From contig OY821750.1 of NCBI GenBank assembly GCA_963682055.1, positions 32,414,081-32,478,080 on the forward strand: 64,000 bases of DNA, written 5' to 3'. The notes under the pieces are model-generated. The model was not told the DNA's origin, made no database searches, and saw nothing but the letters and a program-made list of their open reading frames with translations. The translations under genes were made by a program, and so were the position numbers. This DNA comes from Primula veris. Lineage: Eukaryota > Streptophyta > Magnoliopsida > Ericales > Primulaceae. Positions within the stretch are counted from its first letter, which is position 1. The number at the start of each line of letters is the position of its first letter. Shown here one piece after another: positions 1 through 13,033 of this stretch.

Positions 1-531
1 GATTCTTATATTTCAGTTCGTTAAGAAACTTATGTTGCATTTTGATGTATTCTCTGCATAAGTTACAACTACGTCTACAATTATACAACCACGACTGCAG
101 GAGGCCTTCATTTTGCGCCCCATTTACATGGCGATAAGATTCATACCTAAAGAAAATATTAAAAGGACAAATTTTCCTATAGTTTCATCTCCTTAATTCT
201 TCATTTCCATTTCATTTCTGGTTACAAGGCTGAAAGAACATTTTAACATGGTACAAATTGCTTGAGGACCAAAAATCTCACTTTTGCTTATCTTGAACGA
301 ACCTAGACGGAATCAAATCAATCATTTAGAAGGAAGGGATATCAGTAAACTAGTACCCACATTCTGTATAAAATTATAGTAAATATACAAAATATATTAG
401 ATTACAACCGATGATTGATGATCATGACACTATAATTTTCATCAACAAAAATGACATTACAATGTAACTAGATACAAAATAATCGTTTCCACATTCATTA
501 GTCCGACAAATATCCATCCCCTTCATAATCT

Positions 532-3500
532 TCAATACTTGTTGTCTATGTCATAGAACTCAATATTCTTGTATTTTTGGGAAATTATTTCGGCCTCGAC
601 TTTTCTTGCCGTATCTGTGGCGCAACCTACAAGAATGAGAACTGAAGTTCCAGCAAATCCTCGAAATGCAGTTAAATGAGTGGCTTGTTCGATAACAGCG
701 GGGCCTGCAGCCAAAACCGCCAAAAATGCAGATCCCAGAACAGATATTCGGCTAAGAACCTGAAATTATATTTACAAAAAAAGGATCAATATTATCCAAA
801 AAAAAAATAAATTAATTTAAATCCTCTAAAATGAGTGCAAGCAGATGTGATTTAAGAAAACACCAAAATAGTGGGTATAAATATGTTCCTCTGACCGAAA
901 CAGGTAAACAATGAAAACAAGGAGCTATTCTTGTGTTTATCTTTGAGTTGCTAACTTAGTTGGCGGTTTTAAAATCAGAGACAAATGCGGTTCTCTCAGA
1001 ACAACGAAGACTCTCAGAAGCATTGTTTCAAAGCACAAAAAAAGCATTGTTAAGCGTTTTTGCAAGAGCTCTACTAAAGTGTTAGCTCTTTATACGTGAA
1101 GAACGTAAACAACCTAAGCTTGTTGAGTTTTCCGCGAAGCATTTATTTTTTCAAAATAAGAAAACAGATTTTTTTCGTTTGAAAGCGAGCTATTCAAGAC
1201 AGCCCAGAAGCGGTTTTACAGTTGGAAACGGAGAGACTGAATCAGAAAAATAAAATAAAAGGGAACGAAACCAAAACTTAAAATCAAAAGCAATGGCACA
1301 CACAATATTACCGTTCTAATAAAAGCAGCTGTACTTTTTCCCGGTCGAACTAGGGGGATAGATGCACCTTGTCGCTTCAACTGTTCGCTTACATCATCAG
1401 GGTCCAATTGTAAGAAAGTGTAGTAATAGTTGAAGAAACCAATAAGTAGAATGTTTGTGGGAAGATAGAAAGAGCCTGTGATAAAAATATCATTTGACAA
1501 TAACTTAATTTCTTTTCTCAGCAAAAAGTATTACTAAGGGAAGGAAAATGATAGTCCCACTGAGCCACTACATTGTGAGACGGATATACCGGTAATTTTA
1601 CAGTATCATCGTCTTGGCTTTCACATAGTGGTTAATGTAGTGGCTCATGTAGTACAGAAAGTAAAACGTAAAATCCGTAAAAATTATTGTGTTTGTTACC
1701 TCCTGGGTTTAAAGCGACAGCAGCGTTTTTCAAGGCAGATAAACCAGTAAAACGAGCTAGAGTTCCCGGAAGAGCTAATGATGAGGTGGAGAAAATAATT
1801 GGCATCACTCCTGTACTGTTAACCTGTGATGGATACAACCACCATGAATCTAATACAAACAATGGCTTATACAATGTTAAAGATGTTGCTATACTCATGA
1901 CTAAAGAAAATATAGACCACTTTAAGGGCGAAACTGCCAAATCTTGCTCATGAGTCGGGAATACTTGCAGCTTTTAATCTCGGGTAAATTTATTTATTTA
2001 TTATGCTTATAGAATATAAACTGCGACACATTGGTTGTATGGATTGAAGAAATGATAAGTGATCAAGCAAGCAAAGCAGTGACGGATGATAGTGATATAA
2101 ATACAACCAAGGAAAATAATAAACTAAATTAAGGGTAAGACTGCTGATCTTTAATCAGGGACTTTAGGCTTGTTTGGTTCATTTTTCATCCCCCTTAAAA
2201 GCTTCTAAGTTATCATGCCAAAAAAGTAGAAAAAACTCCACCAATCCTACATGGATTCAATAGTGATTCTAATTTGTCAAGTTTGAGTTTTGAATTGTAT
2301 CACCTTAGCAACATCCAAACCAACAATGGTTTGGTAGCGTAATTTTTTTTATAGAAAAAACTCCGTCTCGAAGCTGATTTAACTAAACAAAATCCATTTT
2401 TAAGACATAAGTTAAAAACATGAGCTGGAAAGCTGAAAGCAAAAAAGGTCCTAAGACGATTTCATCGCAATCAATTTGACTTTTTCCAACACCAGAAATT
2501 AGGCAGTTGCCACCTAAATAATATTTCGTTTCGTTCAGGACGTTGAATTAAATTAATAAAGAGATGAAATCAAGAAAAAGGTCGAAGAGGTCCCTCGGAA
2601 CTAAGAAATGGAAGAACAAAAAAAGTCATGACCAGTGTAAACTGTAAACCAATATACATTTGGAACCTCCCCATGAAACACACAAACAAATAACCAAACA
2701 AACGACAACCCACCATACAGAAACCTGCAACCTTACTAGAAAAACCAAAAAACGGAAGCTAATATCCACATTAATCTCTGCTCTAATCTTGGTAGGTAAG
2801 AAACTCTCTTCAAAATACAGTATTGATTTTAGGAAAATCCCTTTTCTGAATGATGCTCAGCTAGCATATAATTGAGCTTATTAACCAGACTTTCTCCAAC
2901 CATAGCAGCATAAATCAATTTGGTTCTCACCAATAAATTTAATAAAAAGATATGGAGCAGTGATAACTGACAAAGCAAGGTATTTGACAAAAGAAAATAA
3001 ACTGCCTTGGTAATTAGAATACAAACCTTAAAAGGTAGATATGCTGATTTTTCAAGCCCTCCACTCCGGCTAGTAAATCTTGAAGCATAATTAATCGGAA
3101 TTTTTCTCTCCGCTTCCTGAAATTCTTTTTTAAGATTATTTGTCAACAGTTCAGGCTTGTAAAAGATATTAAAAATTTGAAAAATAACTCTTATATTACC
3201 TGAACATATACAATACTCAGGACCAACAATGCGAATGATACAACAATACCGACTAGCCCAATGTAATTACCATCTTGAAAAGCCTCTGCAACTGTCCTTC
3301 CAAATGATGCTGGTAAATATGATATTATGCTCGTGAAAATTAAAAGAGAGGTACCATTTCCGAGTTTCAGATCCGTTATTCTTTCGCCTATATAAGTTGT
3401 AAGAGCCGAACCAAGGGTCAATAATATAATGGATGAAAAAGCCCATTCTGTACTGAAGTCGTTTACATAGGGACGGAGGAATAGTACTTGACCAATAGCC

Positions 3501-4823
3501 TGACAAAAAGTAACAAACTCTTGGATGCACGTATGTATGAAAAATCTATTTTATCATGAAAACAAAATTGTAATTTTTTATTAAAGGTTTATTAGTCTTA
3601 ACTCTTAATATTATAGACTTTTAATCTCTATTACTAAATTACCAAAAGCTCCGGTTTAGTCCTAAGGAGATAAGAGGGCTACTGGCGTCAGACAAATCAG
3701 GTTTGACCAATCTCCGAATCGACATGGAAGAAAGAAGATATAATCATCTTATGGAGGCGATAATATAGGAAGGGAGAAGAACATAGACTAAATGGGTTTT
3801 TCTTCAGCAGAAGCATAGATAAAGATGATCTTCTTAAAGTTTTGTCCAAATTAGTCCCTCAAGTTTATTTACTTATGTTCCAAAGAGTTGTTTTAAATTT
3901 TGTAACAGCTAAGGCTATAACTCGTAATGTTGTAAGGGGTTTTTTCCCCTCTCATCATTTATTTCTTATTAATCAAACAAAAAGGTGGGCTTCCCCCACA
4001 ATTATTAAAAAAAAAAGAAGCTCCGGTTTATATATTTAACAGTAACTTTTTATCAATTTAATACACTGCCGGTCTGCCGTCATTTCCGTATCCCAGCAAA
4101 CACTTCTTTTTTCCAAATATTGTACATCCCTAGGAAATGAAAAATCTTGGAAAACTGAAAATCGTGGAAAGTTGAAAATTCTTGTAAGTTGAGTGTAAAA
4201 AATGATGGTGGTACGCAAACAACTAAAAGAGCAGTTCAATATAGAAAAAAAAAATTTGAGGATACTATAGTGAAATTGACTCAAGTTTACCATACAAAAG
4301 AGCAGTTACATCTGGCAAGTTCAATCATCATCATGACTCAAGTTTACCATACAAAAGAGCAGTTACATACTAGGAACCAATTTCTTCTTTAAAAGAAGAG
4401 AAATGTAGCAACCACGCTGCCAACCACAAAATCATATCACTGAAAGGTGGTATCAGGTATGCCCATGAAACGGGAAACATGTGTTTTCCAGTGACAAGAT
4501 AGTAATCAGCAATTAGATCCAATATTGTCACTTAAAAAAATAAAAATAAAGGCACCTGAAACCTTACCTGGACTATGGCGAAACCAATGGAAGCATAACG
4601 AGTATACTGAAGAATCTTCTTTCTACCAGCTTCCCCCTCTTTCTTCTGAAGTTCTTGCAATTTCGGATAAATCTGTGCTAAAAGCTGGAAAACAATACTC
4701 GCATTGATAAAGGGAACGATGCCAAGCGAGCAAACCCCGAGTCTGCCTATACCTCCTCCAGAAAACGAATCTAATGTGCTCAATAAACTGTTTTGATCTA
4801 AATTGCCAATGAAAGCTTCTCGG

Positions 4824-4854
<31 letters not shown>

Positions 4855-7142
4855 CCCTGATTATATCAGTAAGTTAATTTCAATGAGGAAAAGAAAGTGT
4901 ATCCATACTGATGTGGAAAACATGTAGTGTTTTGGTTTAGATTAAAATAGTTAGCATCTAGCGTTTTCTTCTTTTCACTTCTCTTTATTATAAAATTTTC
5001 CAATGTATACAAGAATAAACTAAGCCCCAAATATTTGGAGTCAGTGTATCCCATGTATATATTGCAGATATCAAAATATACATAACAGAAAAGAGATATC
5101 TATCATTGGAACCATTACACATATTTTAAGTAAAATAATACAAATACAAAGGTTCGGTTGCAAATTTAATTTAAGAATTGGAAAAGGCTTTTCAGCCCAG
5201 ACACACAAAATAAATTCTTTTACTATCTTGTAAACTAACCTAACGCAACCGGCAACCGGATTAATCAGCGCAACTCCGTCTAAATTAACAGACACCTCAT
5301 GCTTCAAGAATCACTTCTCAACATTAACCTTTTGGTACACTTTTACACACTAACCTATTGGTCAAATTTCACTCTTTTCGAACTAATGTATATGCTAAAA
5401 GCAACAGGAACGTATTGTCTAGCAATAAAGGTTAGGTCAGTTTACCAATTGAAATACATTGTAGGCTGATGTACAAAACCGAAGAAACGTGATATGTGTA
5501 TAAAACAGAGAAAGCCCCCAAGAAATCTAAACTTAAGCTGATCAACCAAATGCAGTACATATTATAAGCAAAACAATATTGAGCTTATGAGCGCCAAAAA
5601 AACGCCCTCATTTTTGTAGTTATTTTTGTACTCCCCTTGAAGCTTTAATTAGTTAGGTAAGGTTACCTGGATAGGGCAAGAAACCCCAAAAGCTTAAGAA
5701 ATTTTCCAGGCAAGGGGCCTTTGAAAAAGTCCCCAAAATCAATCGAAGTGTCTTCAATAGCAGCTGCAAAATCACAAGTTTCCTACTAAATGTTACATGT
5801 CACACTTACCTATAAAAAATGAAGCTAAAATGTTTCGACATTTAACATATTTTTCTGCTGCGTCTCATATTACTATGAAGTAAAATTTATACTCTATATT
5901 GTACCAAAATGCTAGATGGCAGCCTAGGAAAAGGGGAAAGCGATACAGGAAACAGAAATGTGAAACATAACCCCAAAAAAATACATGTAAATTATCAGAA
6001 ACCCGGGATGTGTTAAACGAGAATCGCAGTTTTTGGAAGGGGAAATGAGTTTCTTGGTAACTAGTTGATAAACTGTTGGTTTAATTCTTAGATGTTGTTT
6101 GTCACACTTTCCGAAGAGAATGCAGCTAAAAGATTCACGACTGTAACATTTTTTTAATCAAATGAAGCATCAAGGTAAATGTCACGCTTACGTATTTAGA
6201 AAGAATCGAAATATATTGGAAGCCTACTAATATATTTTCCCAATACGCCATTCTTGGTTAGTTTGATGTGTGTGTTGAAGACTGTAATTTGGTTGTGCCC
6301 TAATGCTAGAATGTTTTTTTAATTCTAAGAAAAAATTCATTACTGGAAAATAAGAAGAGTCTTAGAACAACCTGCCACTCCTCTGCCAGAAGATGGTTTA
6401 TCCCTCCTCGTACTCGACGAACTCTCTAATTTTAGAGAAAACAAGCCTAGGAAACTGTCCCATGGAATACTTTCTGAGTTTATGCCCAGTGGATCAAAAT
6501 CAACACAGCTGGAAGAAAGTAAAACCAGCATCATTTAAAAAATTGCTCAACCATAAAGCAATATACTATTTTGACATGTTATAATATGATTATGGAGAAT
6601 CTCAAAGAAATGATAAGCTAGAGCAGGTATATCAATTTAACATACTGAGACAATAGCATCAACAAGAGAGCAATTTAAAGGAGTGTAACAACACTTTTAT
6701 ACCTTTTCAAAATATGTCACTCCCAGTTTAAATGGATCTAGGTAAATAGACTTGAAAGGTCAGGCGCTAAATTTGTTGGTCTACCTGTATCGCTTCGGTG
6801 TGCATTACAACAAGAAAGTATATTTACTGCATTTAACACTTATGGTAGAAATTTTCTTTACTGTTTTCAGTATTTCACCATAGATATAATTTCTTTACTG
6901 CTTCGGAGAGAATTTTGCCATGATGTGAATCTGTAAAGAGTTATTATCAATATCTTTTACTAAAGTGGCAATATAACACTAAAAAGTGCCAAAATTTCAA
7001 GATAAGACTTTAAACAAAGAGGGAATCAAGGGAGGAACTAAAAGTAGGCCAAAAGAGACTTTAGCACCCACGTATTGAGAAACAAAGGGATCTTTTACCG
7101 TGTAATTTGGAAAGGAATGTCGATTTTAGCTTTTCAACAGCC
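532..7142 (-). CDS. SCY2: SecY-type translocase subunit SCY2 (plastid inner envelope), 5' end unresolved
   Basis: Multi-exon gene read on the minus strand. Exons in transcript order are 7142-7068, 6508-6372, 5763-5667, 4856-4568, 3500-3200, 3116-3027, 1823-1700, 1475-1312 and 759-532 (TGA at 534-532). All listed introns have GT/AG ends and the phases join without a break, giving about 501 codons. The protein has the multi-membrane-pass SecY fold. Recognisable pieces are GIVPFINASIVFQLL, IGERITDLKLGNGTSLLIF, RKIPINYASRFTSRSGG, GVMPIIFSTSSLALP, LKRQGASIPLVRPGKSTAAF and the C-terminal EIISQKYKNIEFYDIDNKY. These match SCY2 of the SEC2 translocon, which integrates proteins into the plastid inner envelope, better than thylakoid SCY1. 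The family is roughly 550-580 residues, so about 50-80 N-terminal residues (transit peptide and start codon) are missing. Exon 7142-7068 (CFSIRG at its end) is the least certain; no upstream ATG exon could be fixed before the repeats at 7.5-8.9 kb. Plastid role is from family knowledge. Confidence 0.9.
4277..4369. repeat. Short direct repeat inside the largest SCY2 intron
   Basis: ACTCAAGTTTACCATACAAA begins near 4279 and again near 4336, each followed by AGAGCAGTTACAT. The two copies lie about 57 bp apart in the intron at 3501-4567. No function is evident. Confidence 0.6.
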
Positions 7143-7499
7143 CTATAATTAAATAAAAAATAGCTCGAGTTCCGCCACTAGATGGAAAAATCAGCAAAAA
7201 TACTGTAGAAAGTATCATAGCACAAAAAAGTAACCGATTGCATATACTCGTGATAGTGTGTTTCTCTTTCAAGTAAATTATATCAATGCAGTTAGAACTC
7301 ATTGAGTGAGCCATAACTAGCATAGGTTGGCATCTCATTTTCGGTAATGATTTCTCATATAATTCTTGCCCATATCTTGGAAGCAAACAACATGAAATTT
7401 TCGGAAAAAGCCATAACTTTTCATCAACTTAAATCAGTATGCATCAGCAAAGACGTCATAAAATAGGAGAAATAATCCCAAATCTAAAAAGAACAACAA

Positions 7500-8930
7500 A
7501 CAATATATAACACCTAGCCAATAAAAAAACTTTAAAAACAGACACTGAAGTATATACAACACTAACTAATACTCCAAAATATTGAATTTTGTTAAATAAA
7601 TCTCAAATCTAATTGAATTGAACACATACCAATTCACCAATTACCAATATTAACGCATACTGTAAAAGATTGAATCTTGACAATGCCCGATATAATCAAT
7701 GGCGGAATTTGAAATCGTTTTTCTTAATTATGGGGAGTGCTAAAAGTCTAAAATCGATAAATAAAAAATGAAAAATTAAGATACATAGTAAAAGATCGAT
7801 TTTTAAACAACATGAGGGTACTGGAGTCCTTTTAGCCTGTTACTAGTATCAACACTAACTGATAAAAGATTGAATTTTGTTAATTAAATCTCTAGTCTAA
7901 TTAGACTGAACACAGACTAGCTTACCAATTACCATTATCAACCAACATATAGTGTAAAAGATTGAATTTTGACAATGCCCAATACAATTAAATGTATCTA
8001 GAAATTTGCATCACCCAATATAATTCTTCAGTTTAAACAATTGCCCAATTACATGCACCAAAGAAATAGTAACACACCCTCAAAAAATAATAATAACAAT
8101 AACACTTGGCAAATAAAAAGCTTTTAAAACAGACACTATTGTATCAATTAACAACACTAACTAATAAAAAATTGAATTTTGTAAAATAAATCTCCAACCT
8201 AATTAAACAGAACACAAACCGTTTACCAATTACCATTATCAACCAACATAAAATGTAAAAGGTTGAATCTTCACAGTGCCAAATAAATTAAATCTACCAG
8301 CTGCAAAATGGCCAGTTTATTAATTTTTTATTTAAGTAACTAATTAATAATTTAAATACTCAACTAAAAAGATAATAATTTTTTTAATTAAGTAACTAAT
8401 TAATAATTTAAACACTCAACTAAAAAGCTACCCAAGTACATGTACCAAGGAAATAGTAACACAGACTAATAAAAGATTGAATTTATGTTAAATAAATTTC
8501 AAATCTAATTAATCTGAACACAGACTAGCTTACCAATTACCATTATCAGCCAACATATAAAAAAAGATTGAATTTTGACAATGCCCAATACAATTAAATG
8601 TATCTAGAAATTTGCATTACCCAATATAATTCTTCAGTTTAAACAATTGCCCAATTACATGCACCAAAGAAATAGTAACACACCCTAAAAAAATAATAAT
8701 AACAACAAACAAATAAATAAACAATAACACCTAGCAAATAAAACAGACTCTAGAGTAGCAATTAACAACACTAACTAATAAAATATTGAATTTATGTTAA
8801 ATAAATCTCAAATTTAATTAAACTGAACAAAGACCAATTTACCACTTACCATTATCAACCAACATAAAATGTAAAATATTAAACATTGACAATGCCCAAT
8901 ATAAATAATAATAAATTATTGCATTTACCT
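7500..8930. repeat. Degenerate ~300-bp tandem repeat, about five units
   Basis: The string AACACTAACTAATA(AAA) followed by ATTGAATTTTGTTAAATAAA recurs near 7558, 7851, 8153, 8459 and 8767, a period of about 293-308 bp. Each unit continues with a TTACCAATTACCATTATCAACC block and a TTGACAATGCCCAATA block. Two units (about 7960-8085 and 8570-8695) share a nearly identical 120-bp stretch containing TGTATCTAGAAATTTGCAT. The array lies directly 5' of the recognisable SCY2 exons and contains no coding region I can see. It could be a minisatellite-like expansion in the SCY2 5' region or promoter. Confidence 0.75.
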
Positions 8931-9114
8931 GTTATTAGAGCAAATTCCACTATTTAGCTTCTTGTTAATAGAAAGTGTTGCTTTACAAGTTGTAACATTT
9001 TGTTTATAAGAAGGTTTTGAAGATAAATAATAATTAGATGAATATTTTAAAAAACTTAAAGAAGCTACTTCTCTCACTGTTATCAACATTATCTTTCTCT
9101 CTCCTTTTTTTTAA

Positions 9115-9116
<2 letters not shown>

Positions 9117-9160
<44 letters not shown>
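9117..9160. repeat. (TA)n microsatellite
   Basis: About 20 uninterrupted TA units. The short reading frames crossing it on both strands are by-products of the repeat. Confidence 0.95.
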
Positions 9161-9161
<1 letters not shown>

Positions 9162-9167
9162 CTGTCT

Positions 9168-9935
9168 TAATTATATTATTGGTGTTTATGGTTATATACA
9201 AATTATTTTTGGTCTCACAGTTTGAATAAAATACACTAAAAGTTCCAAGGCATTTATGGTCTATTTTCATGAGGTAGAAAAACAATTTTTTTATGATTAT
9301 ATTTAGTAAGTAAATCTTTCTCGGTAAACAATGTAAAAGTATAATTTATAATAAATAATATTTTTTGTAGTTAAAAGATGCGACCTGACGAGGCTTATTT
9401 CTCTTATTTTGGGAAAAAAAATACGTTTAATGTATTGAAGTGACTGTGTTTAACGATTTAGGTATCGGAATACCAATTTTAACAATTGAGATACCAAATT
9501 ACGAAATTTGTCACAATTGAAGATATACCGTTAAACAAAATGATGAAATTGCACTCATATTCTCTTGCATATCGCATGGTGAGTGCAATTCTATCAACAT
9601 CCGTCAAAAATAGATCCGCAAATGTGAGATATAGTGACTGCAATCTCATCAATTTATGTTGTTAGTTCCTTAATCTGATGAAATTTCGTAGTTTGGTACC
9701 TCAATTGTTAAAATTGATAGTTCAATACCTAAATCGTTAATAACTGGTATTACACTCCATTAAACATATTATCCCCATTATTTTGTGTAAGATAATTATA
9801 TTTATGTTTTAATTATATTATTGGTGTTTATAGTTTTATACAAAGTTATTTTTGGTCTCATAGTTTGAATCAAAGACATTAGATCTTAAGTTTTTCAAAA
9901 GTGGTATTCATGGTCTATAATGCTAGTACAAAACC
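9168..9935. repeat. Direct duplication of ~115 bp flanking an inverted-repeat element
   Basis: The segment 9168-9283 (TTATATTATTGGTGTTTATG, then TTTTTGGTCTCACAGTTTGA and a CATTTATGGTCTAT block) is repeated with changes at about 9812-9935. The two copies are about 644 bp apart and bracket the inverted-repeat element at 9420-9772. Confidence 0.7.
9420..9772. mobile_element. MITE-like element with long terminal inverted repeats
   Basis: The left arm (about 9420-9510) contains TTAACGATTTAGGTAT, CAATTTTAACAATTGAGATA and CCAAATTACGAAATTT. The right arm (about 9680-9772) is its imperfect reverse complement, with AAATTTCGTAGTTTGG, TCAATTGTTAAAATTGATAG and ATACCTAAATCGTTAA. The arms are about 90 bp and the whole about 350 bp, with no open reading frame. 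The exact ends and target duplication were not resolved. Superfamily unknown. Confidence 0.65.
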
Positions 9936-9981
9936 ATTTATTATGCGATAATTAAGGACAACACGAACCTTATTACTTACT

Positions 9982-10229
9982 CCTTCCGTTCCTTATTAAT
10001 GGATACGTTTACGAGTGTATGAAATTTAAAAAAATTTAAGAGAGCGTTAAGTAATTTACAATTATATACACAAGAAGATAAAAAATGTCACATCATAACT
10101 TTTTGTGTGTGATATGTAAAATGATAATTTCAAGTAGATTATTTTGCTAAAATGGAAAATTGATCAATTATTTAGGTACGTCACGAAATACTATATTGAT
10201 CAATTATTTATGCACAGAGAGAGCATTAT
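9982..10229. mobile_element. Stowaway-like MITE (diverged)
   Basis: The left end TACTCCTTCCGTTCCTTATT has the CTCCNTCCGT signature of Stowaway/Tc1-mariner MITEs. An imperfect complement (ATTTATGCACAGAGAGAG) lies about 250 bp downstream. The family duplicates TA, and a TA precedes the left end. The right end is degraded. Confidence 0.45.
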
Positions 10230-11422
10230 ATTTGGATCCATTTTAACTAGACATGGTTTAATTTTGAACATGACCTGATCCGGACCCAAAGTTTCGGACT
10301 CTAACCTGACCGGATCGGGTCGTATCCTAATATATGTGGAGCCGATTGCCATTCCTAAACACGATTAACTATATTGTTGCTAAAATTGATGGCTTAGATG
10401 AAAAATGACAATGCTTGATTCAGTGGATACCACAAGAAGAAAATCATTTTGGTGACATTCTTACAAAACTAGCTTATGGAGGACCCGAGAAAGAAGTTTA
10501 CGAAACTGATGAAAGAACTCGGAATCTCATTTACGGAAACCATGGAATGGAAACAAGTCAGTTATTTTTTTTTTAGTACAACCGGCTCATTATTATAGAA
10601 AGGAATATAAATATAATGTCTATGAGACATGCCCTCGTGAAGTCGTGATAGCATTTTTCGATAAAACAACGATGACAAATAACTTTGAAATGCATTTTTT
10701 ACTACACCAATCAAAATGTAGCCATAACTAACTACAAAATGGGACAAAATGATGCTATGCCAGACCAAAACTTAAGCCATGTCATGATCAAAGTAAATGA
10801 GTCCATAAATCACAACTTTTTCCTTATACTCCCTTTCATTGTTGACAAAATTATTATGATAAAAATTATGATTTTGTGATGACTAAGAACTCAAATCAAA
10901 TACAACTATAGGAATGGCCTAAAATAACAACAAAAACACACAAATGTGTAGATAAAATCACAAAACAAAATGACGATATTTTTTACATGCAAGTGGGCTA
11001 AAACCCATAAGTTAGTTACTACTTGGGTTGTTTAATACTTATGATTTCTTTTTTGGGCTTAGCAACAGATAATGGTACAAAACCATTTTAAAACAATTTA
11101 CTGCTATATATCATAGTAGCAATTAGTATGATGAAATTTTCAATTTTTTCGTAATTTTAATATGAAAAATTTGATGATTAGAGTTTCACGTATTTTCGTA
11201 TGAGACATTTGTTTAGAAACGGAGAGAATATTATTTGACTTAGCTTTTTACTTCGACACATTTTGATTTTTCAACTAAGATTTTAGAAAATTCCCAAGAA
11301 TACTATTGTGTATCGATAATGAAAGAAATATGTGACATATAATCATTTAGTATCCAACTTTAATAACCCATTACTGTTGCAAATGATAGCATCGGATAAA
11401 ATTATTCTTGTTTTGCTACATA
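10230..11422. other. Intergenic AT-rich stretch
   Basis: No gene supported. A CCGGATCGGGT-type patch lies at 10275-10330. A short segment at 10395-10560 reads like an old coding fragment in one frame, but I recognise no family. A single Stowaway-like end (AAACGGAGAGAATA) lies near 11217. Confidence 0.5.
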
Positions 11423-11593
11423 CACTACAAAATAATGTTTGATTTAGTTAGAGTCAAAAATTGTCACAAGCCTGTCGTTAATTTAAAAAATTGTCTCAAA
11501 TCTGTCGTAAATTGACTAAACTGTCACAAAAACCGTCGCTAATAAGCTCGTAACAAAAAATACCGTCACTTTAAGTATTTTTTTTTTTTAGTG
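11423..11593 (+). mobile_element. CACTA-type MITE, family M, copy 1
   Basis: Begins CACTACAAAATAATGTTTGA and ends TTTTTTTTTTAGTG, flanked by an exact 3-bp duplication ATA (11420-11422 and 11594-11596). The CACTA...TAGTG ends and 3-bp duplication fit the CACTA (En/Spm) superfamily. The interior repeats CTGTCAC/CCGTCGCT-type words and has no coding capacity. Confidence 0.85.
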
Positions 11594-12199
11594 ATATTAT
11601 CATTGTAGGCCATTTAGCAAGACCTGGACAAAAATGCCATATTGAACTTTTAGTGACATTTCAATTCAAATTGGGTGTTCTTATGAGTTATGATTACCAT
11701 TTTGATACACATAATTCATTGAGAATATGTTTGTATCAATAAGCCCAAGAAAACTAGTATTAGCCCAAAATTTGGTAGACCCAATTATGAATTTATTTTC
11801 TTATTTCTTTTCAGTTATGTGTCAATAGTTCAAAAATTGTTTTCAACCTCTGTTACATTAAGAAGAGTTAAAATACAACCTTATAAATTATAAATAAGAT
11901 TCATCCATTTTTTAACGAGGAAGGATTTGATATACTCGTATGTATACAATTTTTTTTTAGAGAAATGATTATTGCACTTAATAGTTACCCTCCCTATTTA
12001 CACTCATGATGTGATAATTTTATATTGCTCGTAGATAATTATTTATGCAATTGATTAAAAAGCTTATAGACTACGGATGTAGAATTCTTATCTCATTTGT
12101 TTGATTATGCAAAAGGGAGTGTAAATATAAGACACCGTAAGAAAGTTGTGTCAAATTGAAATTCCTTTACAGAAAATGTGGCGGTAGTCGCTGCATGAA

Positions 12200-12371
12200 A
12201 AAGTTAAGACAGCAACAGTTTATTTTTTGAAAACTGATGATTAAGTGGGTGTCGCTAAATTTCAGTAACAAAAATTATTGCTAAACGGTTGCTAAATTTA
12301 GCGACACTCAATTTACCATCAGTTTAGCCACAGACGCTCTGATGGTAAACTGATATTTTTTTTTATAGTGA
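12200..12371. mobile_element. Inverted-repeat fragment ending in TATAGTG
   Basis: TGTCGCTAAATTT (about 12250) is inverted at AAATTTAGCGACAC (about 12293), and ACCATCAGTTTA (12312) is nearly inverted at TGGTAAACTGAT (12342). The stretch ends in a T-run then ATAGTG, as in the CACTA-like MITEs here. Left end not identified. Confidence 0.4.
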
Positions 12372-12499
12372 GTTAGGTACCGTATTTCCTATAAATTTAC
12401 ACAAAATGATAAGAAAAATAATAAGTTGTGCAAAAGCTACAAAGTAATTGATGTAGCAGATGTATTGGTTTACTCATCATTTAGATAAAATATTACTAC

Positions 12500-12688
12500 C
12501 ATTACAAAAAGAATACCCAAATAGCGATGAGATTAGTGACGACATTTTTTGTTACGAGCTTATTAGCGATGGTTTTTGTGACGGCTTTGTGACATTTTAG
12601 TCAATTTGCGATAAATTTGTGACTACTTTTTAAATTAGCAACAAACTTGTAACAGCTTTTGACTCTCACTAAATCAAACGTTCATTTG
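12500..12688 (-). mobile_element. CACTA-type MITE, family M, copy 2 (degraded ends)
   Basis: Reverse-oriented copy: TTTTTTGTTACGAGCTTATT, then GGTTTTTGTGACGGCTTTGT, ending GACTCTCACTAAATCAAACG. The first bases are changed (CCATTAC for CACTAC) and the far end is eroded, so no target duplication is visible. Confidence 0.75.
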
Positions 12689-12696
12689 AAAATCCC

Positions 12697-13030
12697 TTGT
12701 TTCATACATATCCCAAACATTATGTTATAATTAAACAACAAAAATGGCATCTTGGTCGTCCCAATATGTTCATTTCCATATCTTCTTTTATTTTATTAAA
12801 ATTTAAAAGGTATGTAATAATTTTCCCCCTTTTACAAATGGCATGGCATCTGGGGTCAAAAGGTAGGGTATGTATTTATTTTAGGGTATGGTTTTTTATG
12901 CTGAAAGCAAACCTTATGAAGGTCATACCCCTCAAATTAGCAAGTGTTGCATGTTTTAAAAATATATTCCCAAATAAAAATAAAGGAAATTGCATAAGGC
13001 CAATTTCAGTCATTTTCACAAAGCTACGGC
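12697..13030. other. Stretch between two MITEs, no gene supported
   Basis: A 132-codon open frame runs through here on the plus strand into the next MITE. It resembles no family I know and its last third is transposon sequence, so I do not call it a gene. Confidence 0.5.
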
Positions 13031-13033
13031 TGT

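Noticed and set aside
7126..7386. 86-codon minus-strand frame over the first SCY2 exon
   Set aside because: Different frame from the SCY2 exon at 7142-7068 and no similarity to known proteins.
10395..10560. Possible coding fragment ending near ETMEWKQV
   Set aside because: One frame reads like protein, but I cannot assign a family and it is too short to call.
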